64,000 nt of DNA from Siphonodentalium dalli (taxonomy: Eukaryota > Mollusca > Scaphopoda > Gadilida > Siphonodentaliidae), in the NCBI GenBank assembly GCA_032622095.1, contig CP136067.1:122115030-122179029 (forward strand), in the 5' to 3' direction. The notes beneath the pieces are model-generated. The model saw nothing but the letters and a program-made list of their open reading frames with translations. It was not told where the DNA came from and did no database searches. Shown here one piece after another: positions 11,908 to 23,730 of this stretch (positions are counted from its first letter, which is position 1; each line of letters starts with the position of its first letter). The translations under genes were made by a program, and so were the position numbers.

Positions 11908-12306
11908 GTCTCCATGGCAATGATCCATGGAGCCTTCATCTAGTGATAAGATTTACACCACAAACATACAATGCTCTGGAATGAAAATTGGGAGATTTCT
12001 TCTAATCAGCTTCTATCACATCGAATAATGGCTTTCTTAAATCACCGTGAAAGTGGTCTGATCATCAACTTGTCAGTAGATCAGAGAAGTTCCATACATT
12101 CTCACTCATAGTTTGGTCTGTGACTTCTTGCTTGTGTTGTCTGAAAAATATTTGCTATATTATTGGAACAGTGTTTTGCATTTGATTTGATTGCAAAAGT
12201 TTTTCGGAACTGCTGTAACACACAAATTGAGGGTTGAATTCTACCAGCAACTTGATTATTATCCAATTCAGTGGATCTGGTGGCTGGTTTAGTCAATAAT
12301 GTGCAT
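11908..12306 (+). repeat. Tandem-type duplication, first 0.4-kb copy
   Basis: Nearly collinear with 12516-12902 (e.g. acaccacaaacatacaatgc, gagaagttccatacattctc). Confidence 0.9.
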
Positions 12307-12515
12307 TTTGCTTTAAAATTTAGGTCATCACAAGCCACCCAGCGATGGCAAAGCCGGTTCGATTCCCAGTAAATACAAATTTATCGTATTAATGATTTGT
12401 TGTATATCCACAATTTTGTCTATTGCTTCTGAAGGTTAGTGGATTCTAGTTGCAATAGAGTGTTTCTCAGTAAAATTAACCCATGGTTCTCATCAGCATG
12501 ATCAGCTAGTGTTGT

Positions 12516-12902
12516 CTACATGGCAATGATCCATGGAGCCTTCTTCTACTGATAAGAATTTACACCACAAACATACAATGCTCTGGAATGAATATTGGGA
12601 GATTTCTGCTAATCAGCTTCTATCACATTGAATAATGGCTTTCTTTAATCACCGTGAAAGTGGTTTGGTCATCAGCTTGTCAGGAGATCAGAGAAGTTCC
12701 ATACATTCTCACTCATAGTTTGGTCTGTGACTTCTTGTTGTAGTCTAAAAAACTATATTATTGGAACAGTTTGATTTGGTTGCAAAACTTTTTTGGAACT
12801 GCTGTAACACTCAAATCGAGGGTTGAATTCTACCCAAATCCAGCAACTTGATTATTATTCAAATCAGTGGGTCTGGTGGCTGGTTTAGTCAATAATGTGC
12901 AT
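12516..12902 (+). repeat. Tandem-type duplication, second 0.4-kb copy
   Basis: Partner of 11908-12306, with several small indels. Confidence 0.9.
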
Positions 12903-12944
12903 ATGTGCAAACTGCCTCCCGTCTTATAATAACAACTGGGCTTC

Positions 12945-13245
12945 ACACCATAAAGGTTATTAATACAACAATAGGTATTCAACATCTCATGGTAATAAGC
13001 AACAGAACTGACAACTAGTGATGACAACTAACCACCCCATTACTTGATTAGTTGGCGAACATGACGTGAGAGAGTTATATATTTAAAAAAGTGATCCCAG
13101 AAAATGAGGATTTAATTTGGCCAAAGTTTTTTTTAATTTGGCCAAAAAACTATTGGCCATTGTTTTTACTTGGCCTCTAAAAATTTCATTTGGCCACTTT
13201 TTTGGCCAGAAGATGTTTCGGTCCAGCGCGAACACTGGTTGATAT
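12945..13245 (+). repeat. Dispersed TTGGCC-rich repeat, copy 1
   Basis: Matches 47305-47625 in reverse complement (caccataaaggttattaata, aacaataggtattc, ttggccaaaa motifs). Confidence 0.82.
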
Positions 13246-13335
13246 TCGGTATATGAGACTTGTTCAGCAGTAAGATTAAAACACATGGCTTTACTAGTCA
13301 AACCTGCTATAACCACTGCAACACTGCGCCACTAC

Positions 13336-13551
13336 TACAGTAATGCCCTAAGTAATCAACCTCTTAATCACAGCAGAATTATGGGTAACTTTTCAGGATT
13401 TAGTCGGAAATATGGCTTGTTGCCATTCATCGGAAAGCTCTCCCGAGAGCTTTCCGCTGAATGGCAACAAGCCATATTTCCGACTAAATCCTGAAAAGTT
13501 ACCCGTAATTCTGCTGTGGTTAAGAGGTCGATTACTTAGGGCATTAATGTA
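13336..13551. mobile_element. Family A MITE, copy A5
   Basis: Full-length. Centre is CC (2 nt). Both arms carry cctctt instead of ctcctt. Confidence 0.92.
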
Positions 13552-14558
13552 TACTCATTTCAAGTCATGATGACCTGTGCAGCATCGCACTATTTTTTCA
13601 TATATGAGTGTACTTTTACAGTATAAGTGTGGCGGAGTATTGAGAGCCGGATAGACAGTCTAATGTTTACCAAGTGGGTGGATAAATGACTAGCTAATTG
13701 TATAACTCATCTTCTCTTCATTATTCTATCTCCATACCTCTCTGGTATTCATGACGCTTTGATGCGAAGATGAAAGCTGTTTTATTCCCGTTACCTGATG
13801 GCTTTTGGCGCAGCATATACCACTTAATTATGCCCAGTATACCACAATATAGGTAGTTGTGTGGTTGTCAGTGCAGATTCAGTCTGATTCACTTCTCCGC
13901 ACTTCATTTGCCCTATATCTGATGGCATAAGCATTTTTTGATCACTCGGGGCAGCTTCGTTACGACTTCCTCCCATACCCACACCCTCTTTGTTGCACTC
14001 GAAATGTCATTGAGGGGGTCAAGTTGTTTGTATGTGAGAATGACATTCTTTGCTTATCTGCACTCCTGCCCATTATAAACTTTCTGAAGTCAGCGGCACT
14101 GTTTATTGAAAAAGAAACTTTGGTACCGATCGAGATACAGTTACTTGTACCCAGGTTTTTTAAACGCTCTTTTGAAAAAACTGGCCATATCATGTGATTG
14201 GTCTAGCCTTCCATCCATCCATCCGTCCGTCCATCGAGCCGTCCGTTAGCAGTTTTGGATGATAACTTTAGTTTGGGTTATTTTATCTGAACTAAATTTG
14301 GTTATGTGAGTTTTCCAGACCAAATTACAGGTCAAGTTCGAACTCGGGTTCGATCTAATTATTTTATACTGACTTTTGGCTCTTTTCGACCAATACTACA
14401 ATTTAGTGTCACTGCAATTGTTTGTTTGTGTACAGTTCATAAAATCACACCGGGCGTATTTTGCCACACTCACCGTAGCTCTTGTTGCTTATATGTCTTG
14501 AGCTTTCAGTTATCTGATGATGCTAGTTTTGCTTTACATAGAAGAGTATCAGGTTATG

Positions 14559-14773
14559 TTAACCCTTTCAGTGCCAAGTCCGATTTTTGTATCAACCCAT
14601 ATTTCCTTGATCATTTTTCAAATTTATTGATTATAATAATGTGATACATTGATGGAAAGAGCTCTTAGAGCTCTTTCCATCAATGTATCACATTATTATA
14701 ATCAATGAATTTGAAAAATGATCAAGGAAATATGGGGTGATACAAAAATCGGACTTGGCACTGAAAGGGTTTT
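14559..14773. mobile_element. Family C element, copy C2
   Basis: Full palindrome, centre gagctcttagagctc. Right TTAA is degraded to TTTT. Confidence 0.9.
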
Positions 14774-14797
14774 GAAGGCCCTCTTAAGCTTCAAGTC

Positions 14798-15050
14798 TTA
14801 ACCTTTTCATGACTGGAGCTGGAGCGAAAACCCTGTGTCAATTTATTCTCTTATATATGTAAGTCTCCCATAGGGAACCTCGCATATATAAGAGAATGCA
14901 TTGGTCTAACAGTATCTACCTTGACCTTGTAAGCCATGCAGTCTCTTATATATGCAAGGCTCCCTATGGAAGACTCTCATATATAAGAGAATGCACTGGC
15001 ACAGGATCTTTAATGCTGCACCAGCGCATCTCCCGTCATGAAAGTGGTTA
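14798..15050. mobile_element. Family B element, copy B5
   Basis: Left TTAA and CATGA-type end, two hairpins; right TTAA degraded. Confidence 0.87.
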
Positions 15051-15231
15051 CTTGGTTTCTACATGTAATGGAGATTAATCCTCTGTGCTGTCTTTCCTCC
15101 ACCCATTAAACTGACATTGTAATATGGCCAAGCAGCTGAAACGACGAAAAACAAACCATCATAAGGCTCAAGATATATCTAGTAATTCCTGCTTTTGTTG
15201 CATTCCGAGTACAAGGGCATTTTATTAAATA

Positions 15232-15449
15232 TTAACCCTTTCATGACTGAAGCATAGCATTAAAGATCCTGTGCCAGTGCATTATCTTATAAGAGAATAC
15301 ACTGGCTTATAAAGTCAATGTAAATATTGTTGGGCCAATGCATTCTATTATATATGCGAGGCTCCCTATGCGAGACATGTATATATAAGAGAATGCATTG
15401 GCACAGGGTTTTCGCAAAATTTCAGGAAGCTCCAGTCATGGAAGGTTAA
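15232..15449. mobile_element. Family B element, copy B6
   Basis: TTAA at both ends. First hairpin partly deleted, second intact. Confidence 0.88.
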
Positions 15450-16259
15450 GAAATGATGTGGTAATAGGGTCTAATTTTATCATCATTGTTTTGATAAGTA
15501 AGTGCGTGCGACTGATCAAACATTGTTGTACAAACATACACGGGCGAACAACAACTGATTAACTATTAATGAATGAATGTAAGGGATTCAGTGATATCTG
15601 ATGATATTGTGAGAGGTGATTGCTGGCAACAAGTTTGAAACTTTTTTGGCCAATAAATTTTCTTGGACCATTTTCGAAAAAATCTGACAAACAACATCAT
15701 GAACACTGCTTGAATTACAAATTACCCACCAAATGGATGCAGGAGCGTATGTCAGTCAGCTCTCTGCGTTATGGCAAATTGTCAAAAAACTTAAAAGATA
15801 AGCGCTCTTACATAATTACTAAGTGAAACAGTTGTCGAGCTGTTCACAATTGTTAGTATATTTAGAACGACTATTTGACGGCAGATAGATTGTTCCAAAA
15901 TTAGCTTCATTCGTTAGAAATGTTTATACATCTCTCAGTTCACACCTTAGGAAAACGAAAACTAGAATCTGTTTTGATAAATGCTGCTGACAATCTCTTA
16001 GATAAACTAATTACACCTCCGGGTTTTCACTTTTTATCAATCAACTTGCTAATTGTGAGAACTATCTTTTTGCGATAGTACACATAGTTTGGTAAATTCC
16101 ACTCATTATTGTTTAGTTTCAGTGTACTCTATGTCTGCAGATAATTTTACCTATTACACTGTATTTAACTTGCAATATATGTATTTTCTACTTTTTACCA
16201 AAAAAAAAAATACGTATCTACCACACACCATCATATTTTATTAATTGCATGCCTTTCAT

Positions 16260-16321
16260 TGACGCAATCACTGCTCTATGTTTGTCAGCGAACGCAATCA
16301 CTGCTCTATGTTTGTCAGCGA
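16260..16321 (+). repeat. Two-copy 31-bp tandem repeat
   Basis: acgcaatcactgctctatgt followed by ttgtcagcga, repeated twice exactly. Confidence 0.9.
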
Positions 16322-16514
16322 TTAATACGGTCCAAATAAAGGGAAATAAATGCATCGTTTTGATGTTTGGTTTTCTTAAATGTCACCACCAATTTGTTGA
16401 TTTCTCATCACTTCCGAATAGTATTTTTCAGCAGGCTTACTAGCTGAGTAGCTATGAGTAGAAATGAGGGTGCATGATATGTCTTTAACACATTTCATCT
16501 TTTTTATTTTTCAG

Positions 16515-16527
16515 GTGCCAAGAAGCA
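16515..16527 (+). CDS. Exon 3: 13-nt microexon in an inter-Ig linker
   Basis: Thirteen bases, gtgccaagaagca, lie between a strong acceptor (atttttcag) and a consensus donor (gtaagtat). Exon 2 ends in phase 1 and exon 4 opens in phase 2; only an exon of 3n+1 nt can join them, and this one does, giving Gly-Ala-Lys-Lys-Gln across the junctions. Skipping it would frameshift the Ig domain in exon 4. The basic linker before TDGKAPHF fits the style of other inter-Ig linkers here. Evidence is splice signals and phase only, since 13 nt is too short for homology. Confidence 0.75.
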
Positions 16528-16607
16528 GTAAGTATTGTGTTATAGCAGTTTTTTTGCTAGCAGAACAAGGTTGTGGCTGTTAATTGTTATCAGTTCTTTC
16601 ATGGAAC

Positions 16608-16905
16608 ATGAAGCCTGAGTTTAGTGTGCCTGTCATTTGCAGAATGAGGTCCCCAGAGGATGAATTTAGTGATGCTATCCTGCATAGGGGGCTAGAATGA
16701 CTAAATTCACCCTCTCTGGACCTCATTCTGCTTAGGCCTCATCTTCACTGCAAAGTTTCTTTATTATCAAATTTCTATAGAAAATTCTTCACATAGATTC
16801 TATTTACTTTTTAATTTAGATTCTTTATATCCCAAAATTGGCAGATGACACATTGCATAATCGAGGCTCGCAATGGGTGTACATCACAAATTTCACCATT
16901 AGGGA
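16608..16905. mobile_element. Family E element, copy E1 (left part)
   Basis: Family E is about 420-450 bp with inverted ends and a hairpin of about 100 bp near each end (gcagaatgaggtccccagag ... ctctggggacctcattctgc). The spacer reads cttctgggaagtatct ... gcataatcgagg. ORFs of the type MRSPEGEFSDAIPHSGLAS are its translations. E1 has b-type ends (gagtttagtgtgcc) and lacks the right hairpin. Confidence 0.85.
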
Positions 16906-16991
16906 AAAAGTGCAAAAATTGTGAAGTTAAAAAAACTCCCAGGTCAACATTTTGGAACTTTTCTGATCTGAAATGGCAGTTAGCAGTTAGT

Positions 16992-17205
16992 TACAGTATG
17001 CCATAATTAATCGACTCTAACCACAGCAGAATTATGGGTAACTTTTCAGGATTTAGTCGGAAATATGGCTTGTTGCCATTCATCGGAAAGCTCTCGGGGA
17101 GAGCTTTCCGATGAATGGCAACAAGCCATATTTCCGACTAAATCCTGAAAAGTTACCCATAATTCTGCTGTGGTTAGAGAGTCGATTAATTAGGGCATTA
17201 CTGTA
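16992..17205. mobile_element. Family A MITE, copy A6
   Basis: Full-length, centre GGG. Confidence 0.92.
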
Positions 17206-17341
17206 GTTATTTCAAAGAAGTTGTCTTAACCCTTTCATTTGGCTTGAAAATTAGGCAGAGCTGAATATTGAAACCCCTCAAAGTATACATAGTCCGTTTT
17301 ATGTATTTATGCTGATACTAAATGGACTTCTGTTCTACCAG

Positions 17342-17555
17342 AACTGATGGTAAGGCTCCACATTTCCTGGCGAAGCCTTCGATCGCCCAAGCAGGAACAT
17401 TGCTGACTATGCAATGCAAGCTGGAAGCGAAACCTGAGCCGTCCATCAGCTGGTTTCAAGACGCTAATCCCATCAAGCCATCTCCTCGCTACAAGACCTC
17501 AGTGACGAAGGATGCGTCCGGAGCAGATATTTACATCATCAAGCTGGAAATCAAG
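17342..17555 (+). CDS. Exon 4: N-terminal part of the third Ig domain
   Basis: A 214-nt exon in phase 2 and out in phase 0. The acceptor is ttctaccag and the donor gtgaga at 17556. It encodes TDGKAPHFLAKPSIAQ, then LLTMQCKLEAKPEP with the B-strand Cys, SISWFQDANPI with the core Trp, and YIIKLEIK of strand E. With exon 5 it forms a complete I-set domain; the intron interrupts just before the D-x-G-x-Y turn. Family A element 17583-17799 begins 27 bp after the donor. Frame continuity with exons 3 and 5 is exact. Confidence 0.93.
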
Positions 17556-17582
17556 GTGAGAGTTAATCCTTTTTATACTAAA

Positions 17583-17799
17583 TACAGTAATGTCCTAAAT
17601 AATAGACTTCTTAACCACAGCAGAATTATGGGTAAATTTTCAGGATTTAGTTGGAAATATGGCTTGTTACCATTCATCGGAAAGCTCTCACTGAGAGCTT
17701 TCCGATGAATGGCAACAAGCCATATTTCCGACTAAAGCCTGAAAAGTTACCCATAATTCTTCTGTGGTTAATGAGTCGATTATTTAGGGCATTACTGTA
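17583..17799. mobile_element. Family A MITE, copy A7
   Basis: Full-length, centre ACT. Starts 27 bp after the exon 4 donor. Confidence 0.93.
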
Positions 17800-17911
17800 C
17801 TCATTGATGGGTAGTTCCCTTTGGAAATTTTCAGATAATAAGTTCAACAAAAACCATATATTTTTCAGCTCTTCTGTTCTCGTTTCCCCTACGTGTAGTC
17901 TGCTTCTATTA

Positions 17912-18000
17912 CCTGAACAACCCTTGAAATTAATAATAGACCATTCCAATGTAGATTTTATAACTGAATGAAAGAATCCATTTTGTCTATTAAGGGTTAA
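17912..18000 (-). repeat. Dispersed TTAA repeat D, copy 1
   Basis: Shares taataatagaccattc and cagttataaaa-type motifs; ends at TTAA. Confidence 0.72.
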
Positions 18001-18138
18001 AGCATCATGACTGTTTGCGCTCCAAAATACACCTGATAATATTCACTTTTGAATTTTTCCCGGTGTCGAAATAGGTCGATAAATACCTGAACTACCTTTC
18101 TACTAGCATTATATATATCCCAGAAAGATGTATTGAAT
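17998..18138 (+). repeat. Dispersed repeat H, partial copy 1
   Basis: Matches H through gcattatatatatcccagaa; the 3' part is missing. Confidence 0.78.
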
Positions 18139-18267
18139 GTCTGGAAAATTCTTGATTGACAACATTTACCATATGTATTTGACCTCCAAATCGGAGTAGT
18201 GTCCTTCTCTGGAATTGCTGCCCTTCCTTGTCTATAGTTGCCTCTGACATGCATGCAATTTTGCAGA

Positions 18268-18870
18268 AAAGCTTAAAGCTACATGGTGGTTTGTGCTTCA
18301 AAATACACCTTAAAATATTCACTTTTGAATTTTTCCCGGTATCGAAATAGAATGGTATTTCAGGTATTATCAACCTATGAGCATTATATGTCCCAGAAAG
18401 ATGCATTGAAGTCATAAAAAATACAACTTTGAACACGATGATCGGGTCCCAATCAAATATTGCAACATTTGTATTCATTGCAATTCCAGAAAAGGTATAT
18501 TGCGTTATCTTAACATGGAAATATTAAAAATCTTCACAATCTGCTTTCTCTTCGTTTTAATCATCAAAATTATGTAGTACAGTATTGCCCTAATTAATCG
18601 ACTCTTTAACCACAGCAGAATTATGGGTAACTTTTCAGGATTTAGTCGGAAATATGGCTTGTTGCCATTCATCGGAAAGCTCTCTGGAGAGCTTTCCTAT
18701 GAATGGAAACAATTAGCCATATTTCCGACTAAATCCTGAAAAGTTACCCATAATTCTACTGTAGTTAAGGGGTCGATTACTTAGGGCATTACTGTACCAT
18801 AAACGTTTCAGAGGGACGACAGCTCTAGATTTTCTTCTCATGGTCTACAGTTGAAATTTGTATGTGACGC
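18268..18870 (+). repeat. Dispersed repeat H, copy 2, with A8 inside
   Basis: Begins aaagctacatggtggtttgt and resumes after A8 as ccataaacgtttcagaggga. Confidence 0.85.
18578..18796. mobile_element. Family A MITE, copy A8, nested in family H
   Basis: Inserted in an H repeat. The empty equivalent at 60141-60150 has a single TA where A8 is flanked by TA on both sides, which directly supports a TA target duplication. Centre TG. Confidence 0.94.
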
Positions 18871-19268
18871 TGACTAAAAAAACTTGAACGGGCACAAACG
18901 AAACAAAGCCTATACATGTGAAGTACATTTAAGGTCCAAAGCAGTAACTAGCTGTGGCAGTGTGTACAAACCTGGCCAAGAAATTAGATGCGAATCCCAC
19001 AAGTTTTTCCCCCAAATTGTTGGCACTGGATCAGGCATGTGTTACGAGTGGGTGGAATAGAAGGTCTTTCTCAGTGCAGTAGCTTTATGGAAATCCCATC
19101 CCCATTCTGTTGTCCTGTGAAAACACTTCTGCCTCAGTAATTTACCATGATAAAGAGTATGATAATGAGGTATAAATGAGAGGTAATACTAACAATTCTT
19201 CTTCTGATGAACACTGTTAAACTGAGGCCAAGAAGTTTATTTAGTTGTTTTTCCACCTCAAGTTAGAT

Positions 19269-19706
19269 ATGGGCCTCAAAATTGTGCTGGACATTTTGCA
19301 GAATGAGGTCCCTTGAGGGTGATGTTAGTGATTCTTCACCACACAGTGGTCCAGCATCACCAAATTCACTGTCTGGGGACCTCATTCTACATGGCCACAT
19401 CTGCTATGGGATACCTAGACACAGATTTAAGTTCCCAGATGGTGAAGTTGGTCATGTGCACCCATTGGCACCTCGATTATGCATCGTCTTGTCTGCCAAT
19501 TTGGGGATATAGAGAAACTAATCTAAAAATAAAACGAAGAAACTTGTTAATTTGATAATAAAGAAATTTTTTCCAGAGAATATGAGGCCTAAGCAGAATG
19601 TGATCTCCAGAGGTGAATTTAGTGATGCTAGCCCACTGTGTGGGGTAGCGTCACTAAATTCACCCTCTGGGGACCTCATTCTGCAAATGTCCGGCACCAT
19701 ATTTTG
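19269..19706. mobile_element. Family E element, copy E2
   Basis: Full-length with c-type ends (cctcaaaattgtgctgg / ccggcaccatattttgag). Confidence 0.9.
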
Positions 19707-19910
19707 AGTCCTGACTCCACTTCAACTAAGATATATCTATGCTTGTAATTAAGGTTGAATATTTGTCGCTAAACCATGCATTCTGATTGGTCGAGAGTTT
19801 CTAACTTTAGTTTTCGATTCATTAGCATCGGCTGCGGATTGGTTATAAAAAATTTAATGGAGCACAGCATCATGGCAACAAGCATAAAATATGTCACTGC
19901 GCAGCCCGGA

Positions 19911-20193
19911 GTCGCATAATCGAGTCAACCGCTCACAGATGATTACTATAGACGCCATTGATGGGAAGTTGTTCTAGCGCTGTTTCGAGTTAACCCATGG
20001 AAAGTATCCCAAGATTTTATCACCGAATAAGGGATATCTAACTTAATGACATGTAATACCAAAAAAAAAAAACGCATTTCGTGCAGTATTCTTTCAATTT
20101 CTTGGTGGATAGAATTACAATGGAGATAAATGTAGCCGGCTCCTTCACCAACTGTTTTCATGCTCAAATCTCCAAACATCCAACTCAACAGAA
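19911..20193 (+). repeat. Dispersed segment S, copy 2 (adjacent to A9)
   Basis: Partner of 1690-2019. Confidence 0.85.
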
Positions 20194-20410
20194 TACAGTA
20201 ATGCCCTAAATAATTGACTCCTTAACGACAGCAGAATTATGGGTAATTATTCAGGATTTAGTGGGAAATATGGCTTGTTGCCATTCATCGGAAAGCTCTC
20301 ACTGAGAGCTTTCCGATGAATGGCAACAAGCCATATTTCCCACTAAATCCTGAAAAGTTACCCATAATTCTGCTGTGGTTAAGGAGTCGATTATTTAGGA
20401 CATTACTGTA
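20194..20410. mobile_element. Family A MITE, copy A9
   Basis: Full-length, centre ACT. Arms share the mirrored change tagtggga / tcccacta. Flank matches that of A1. Confidence 0.93.
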
Positions 20411-20839
20411 CTGCTCTTGCATTAACAAATGATCAAGGTCACATTATTCTATCAGAAGGGAATATTGCTCAGAACTATCTATAATAGTGATATTTCTGCT
20501 GATTCTTCAGACTTTTCTTGCAAGTTTGTGAAGCCTAGCAGGGCATATCCCATAACGGAGGGCAAAAATGCTCCATATTTCCCTGTATCTTGGCACTGCG
20601 GGGCAAGGTCATGCAGCGATCATGGAAACTTGATGGTTTTATGTGCTTTGCGTCTTACTATAAACGACCTGATTGCCACAGTACAGCGCGGGATGATACA
20701 TGTGTATAGCTTTGTCTTGCCTATAAACAGAGTACATCTGAGTACTCTGTTTACCTTGGCTGCAGTATTCTAATTTGTCATACTCAGGTGAAAATGAGTG
20801 TGGTGGTTACGATTTCTTCTCTAGTTTTCCGAGCAATTA

Positions 20840-20855
20840 ACGCCCCCTGGTGGGC
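20840..20855 (-). promoter_or_regulatory. CTCF-like motif 1
   Basis: Read on the minus strand it is CCACCAGGGGGCG, a close match to the known CTCF core. Binding is not shown; the motif also occurs in some repeats. Confidence 0.4.
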
Positions 20856-20947
20856 AATGTTTCTTTATTCCTTCTGTACTACCTGATGCAATTAGGAATT
20901 TGCATCTATTGTCGACATATTGTTTCTCCATATCTATGTAATAATTG

Positions 20948-20962
20948 CTCCCTGGTGGCCAA
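20948..20962 (-). promoter_or_regulatory. CTCF-like motif 2
   Basis: Minus strand CCACCAGGGAGC, same orientation as motif 1 and about 107 bp from it, in partly similar surroundings. Confidence 0.35.
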
Positions 20963-21159
20963 TTTTCTACTACTCTATTTGGTCACATCAGTAGTACTGC
21001 TCTGAATCTTGTTCTCAGAGTTATGACCTTTTCAAGGTCAGACAGTTGTTTAATATATGCATTCTGATTCTGAGATTAGTATAAAGATGCCTGCTGAAAC
21101 TTTCATTTTGTGTGATACATACATTTTTAGCAAGAAATATCAGCTGGGATGAGAGGATT

Positions 21160-21267
21160 TACAGTAATGCTCTAAGTAATCGACTTCTTAACCACAGCAG
21201 AATTATGGGTAACTTTTCTGGATTTAGTTGGAAATATGGCTTGTTGCCATTCATCGGAAAGCTCTCA
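21160..21267 (+). mobile_element. Family A solo left arm, copy A10
   Basis: Only the left half, from TACAGTAATG to the centre; the right arm is absent. Confidence 0.9.
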
Positions 21268-23245
21268 ATGTATTCTCGTGACCTAAATTGTGATGTATTT
21301 TCTTGGGCTTTTGTTTTAATCGTCCCATCAGAACTGAAGTTTTTTATCTATAAAGTTTTGACCTTTTATTCCATGCTATAGTGGTTTTCGTGTTTTTCAA
21401 TCAAATAAATGTGCAAAATTCCCAAATCACTCCATTTTTTGTGTTATTTTAACCAAATAATTATGGCACTGCCAAGTTTGGGTTCCATTGCTGTCTATTG
21501 AAAGTCAGAGATTCAACATTTTAGCACTGAAATTTATTTAATCACGTGGTACAAAATTAATAGATTCATTGGTCCACAGTGGAGATAGAACAATATAGCA
21601 CTGTCAAAAAAGTTAGTTTTTGAGATGGAACAGATTTACACAGCCTTTCATTCAAATTTGGTATACGTTAGATATGATATCTATTTCGGACAGGAAATCC
21701 CGCACCGAATCGAAATATACCAATATCTCATTTTCCCGCCAAAATGGAGATAGAACAGTTTCATTCTGACGCGACGTAATGCCAATTCATCCCAATTCAT
21801 AACGACGTTGTGAACATTTTCCGTAATAGAGTTGTCCTTCTTTGTGTATTTTACATTTGGATACCGTTCTTTCTATGTTCTCTACAGGTGGTATCTTTGA
21901 TCCCAGCGGGAAGGTCACATCACTAGTTTCTTCAAACTTACTTTGCAGTGGAAATAACCATTTTTAAGACTTCTGTATTAAATAGATAGAACCGTATTAT
22001 GGTACAGAAGGACTTAGGAGAATATGAGAACTAATTACACTGACGAGAATATTCTGGAACTCAATTGTTCCCTGAGGTTAAACTGCTTCACAAAGATACT
22101 CCTATAGATAGACTCATGTAGTTAGCTATGTTACGAGTTTCTGTCGTCTATATATATCTCTCGTTGGTTGCTGACAGATTATACCTGTTTACCATGTTTC
22201 TCATTAGCTTACCTGATGTACCTTGGCTGGCATTGTATCTAACTCATGATAAAAACCATATAATTTTGCATATGTACGTAACCCATGAAAAATGGTGGCA
22301 AAAAAACTCTGGCACTCGCATAACAACCACATTAGTAGTCCACAGTAGAATCCAGTCATATTGTGTGTTGCCGTTTATTTTTCGCATCAGATTTCCTCTA
22401 GGAAATCAGCTGTTTACTGTGATATATATATAGATCTAAGTCAGTAACCAGTAAATCTCAGCAGGGAGTTCTTAGAAAAATATATAGTTCTAATGTGGTG
22501 GTTAGCTTCTGGGTATACCTGCAGAAAATAGACTGACATTCCCGAAAAAAATCTCTGAACAATTCTAATTTGCACTGAGATTTCTGCTTTGACTTTCAGT
22601 TTGTAGAAAAAATTCTATTTCCTGACTTTTTCACCCTTTAATTTTTGAGTGAATTCTCCCATTCAATTGGAAATTCAAAATTGTATTCTGGATGGGTCAT
22701 TATTAATTTAAAGGGTTGTTTTTATAACAGAATTCCTATTCAGTAGTTTGAAGGGAATTTTCAGATAAGTAGGTTCAAAGGGGTTAACTTAAACTGTGAT
22801 TTTAATTGATAATCCAAAGAAGGTATATTGTACATAATGACAATGTGGCTCTGTGGAAGATATGGCTAATGTGCTAGAACCCTAAAATATCATAATAAAT
22901 ACAATAATGAATATAAACTGAGTGCAGGTAGGTTCAGTATTGGGGAGTGAGTTGAGGGTGGGGGGTAGGGGCCATGGGGGGTACATGGTGTGCGTAATAT
23001 GTTGGGGGATACGCTCATAAGCAATGAAGTATATGCTACATAGCAGTTCTGGTCTTGTCTATTATTGACTGATTTTTAGAGTTAATCTCTGACTGTTTGT
23101 AGAACTTACTAGCTACCGGTATTCATTTGTAGGAATAACCGTTCGATGACGCGATTTTCAGCGAATAATAATTTAGGGGAATAACATGCAGTCTCTTGTG
23201 ATTTTGGGTCGTTGGTTTTACTATGGAAAATGCAGCATTTTGAAT

Positions 23246-23325
23246 TATATTTACTTTGAATGAGCTAGAAAATGCAGTTTAGTCTCCAATTTCAGCCCAC
23301 ATTGATATAAGGTTATAAAGGTAAA
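23246..23325 (+). repeat. 80-bp dispersed duplication, copy 1
   Basis: Shares tgaatgagctagaaaatgca and ggttataaagg with 25741-25825. Confidence 0.78.
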
Positions 23326-23730
23326 AGGGATATTTTTTCATCGGGAAAACCAAATGCAACATCATGTCCGCTGTCGATTACATCATTATTCCGACATCCT
23401 TCAATTGTTTCTTCAGCCTTGTTTCAATAGTAATTGTTTGTCTAAATTATTTTACCGACATTCATGGAATCAAGCTGACGTGCAACTCGAAATTCCTGCT
23501 GTTTACTTCGTTGTCCATAGGAATAAATGTACTTAAGGGACATCCGTGTAAGAATTCAGATTTTTTTTATCAGTGAGCAGGCCTCTAGTTCGGATATATG
23601 CATCAAGCTACATAAATTCATATGATTTTACGACATCTTTACACTTGGGAAACTGACCAATCAGTGCTGCGGAAATTAGATTTAATTGTCAGGAGAGTGG
23701 TGTTTGTTGAACTTACAGACTGAATATCTC

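Larger units (their letters stand above)
7580..16514 (+). other. Intron 2 (8.9 kb, phase 1)
   Basis: GT-AG intron. It holds one composite C/B element, one G element, three A/B-type foldbacks, two degenerate E fragments, and a tandem 0.4-kb duplication at 11.9-12.9 kb. The stretches 7750-8290, 8360-9370, 13560-14200, 15450-16250 and 16325-16514 show nothing recognisable, apart from a TCCA/TCCG run at 14209-14250. Confidence 0.85.
16528..17341 (+). other. Intron 3 (0.8 kb, phase 2)
   Basis: GT-AG intron holding E element 16608-16905 and A element 16992-17205. Nothing recognisable elsewhere. Confidence 0.8.

Noticed and set aside
12340-12370. tRNA B-box-like ggttcgattcc
   Set aside because: No matching A box at the right distance and no cloverleaf could be drawn; at most a chance motif or an old SINE trace.
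20429-20773. 114-residue plus-strand ORF
   Set aside because: No recognisable domain, no splice fit with the gene, mixed composition; likely chance ORF.
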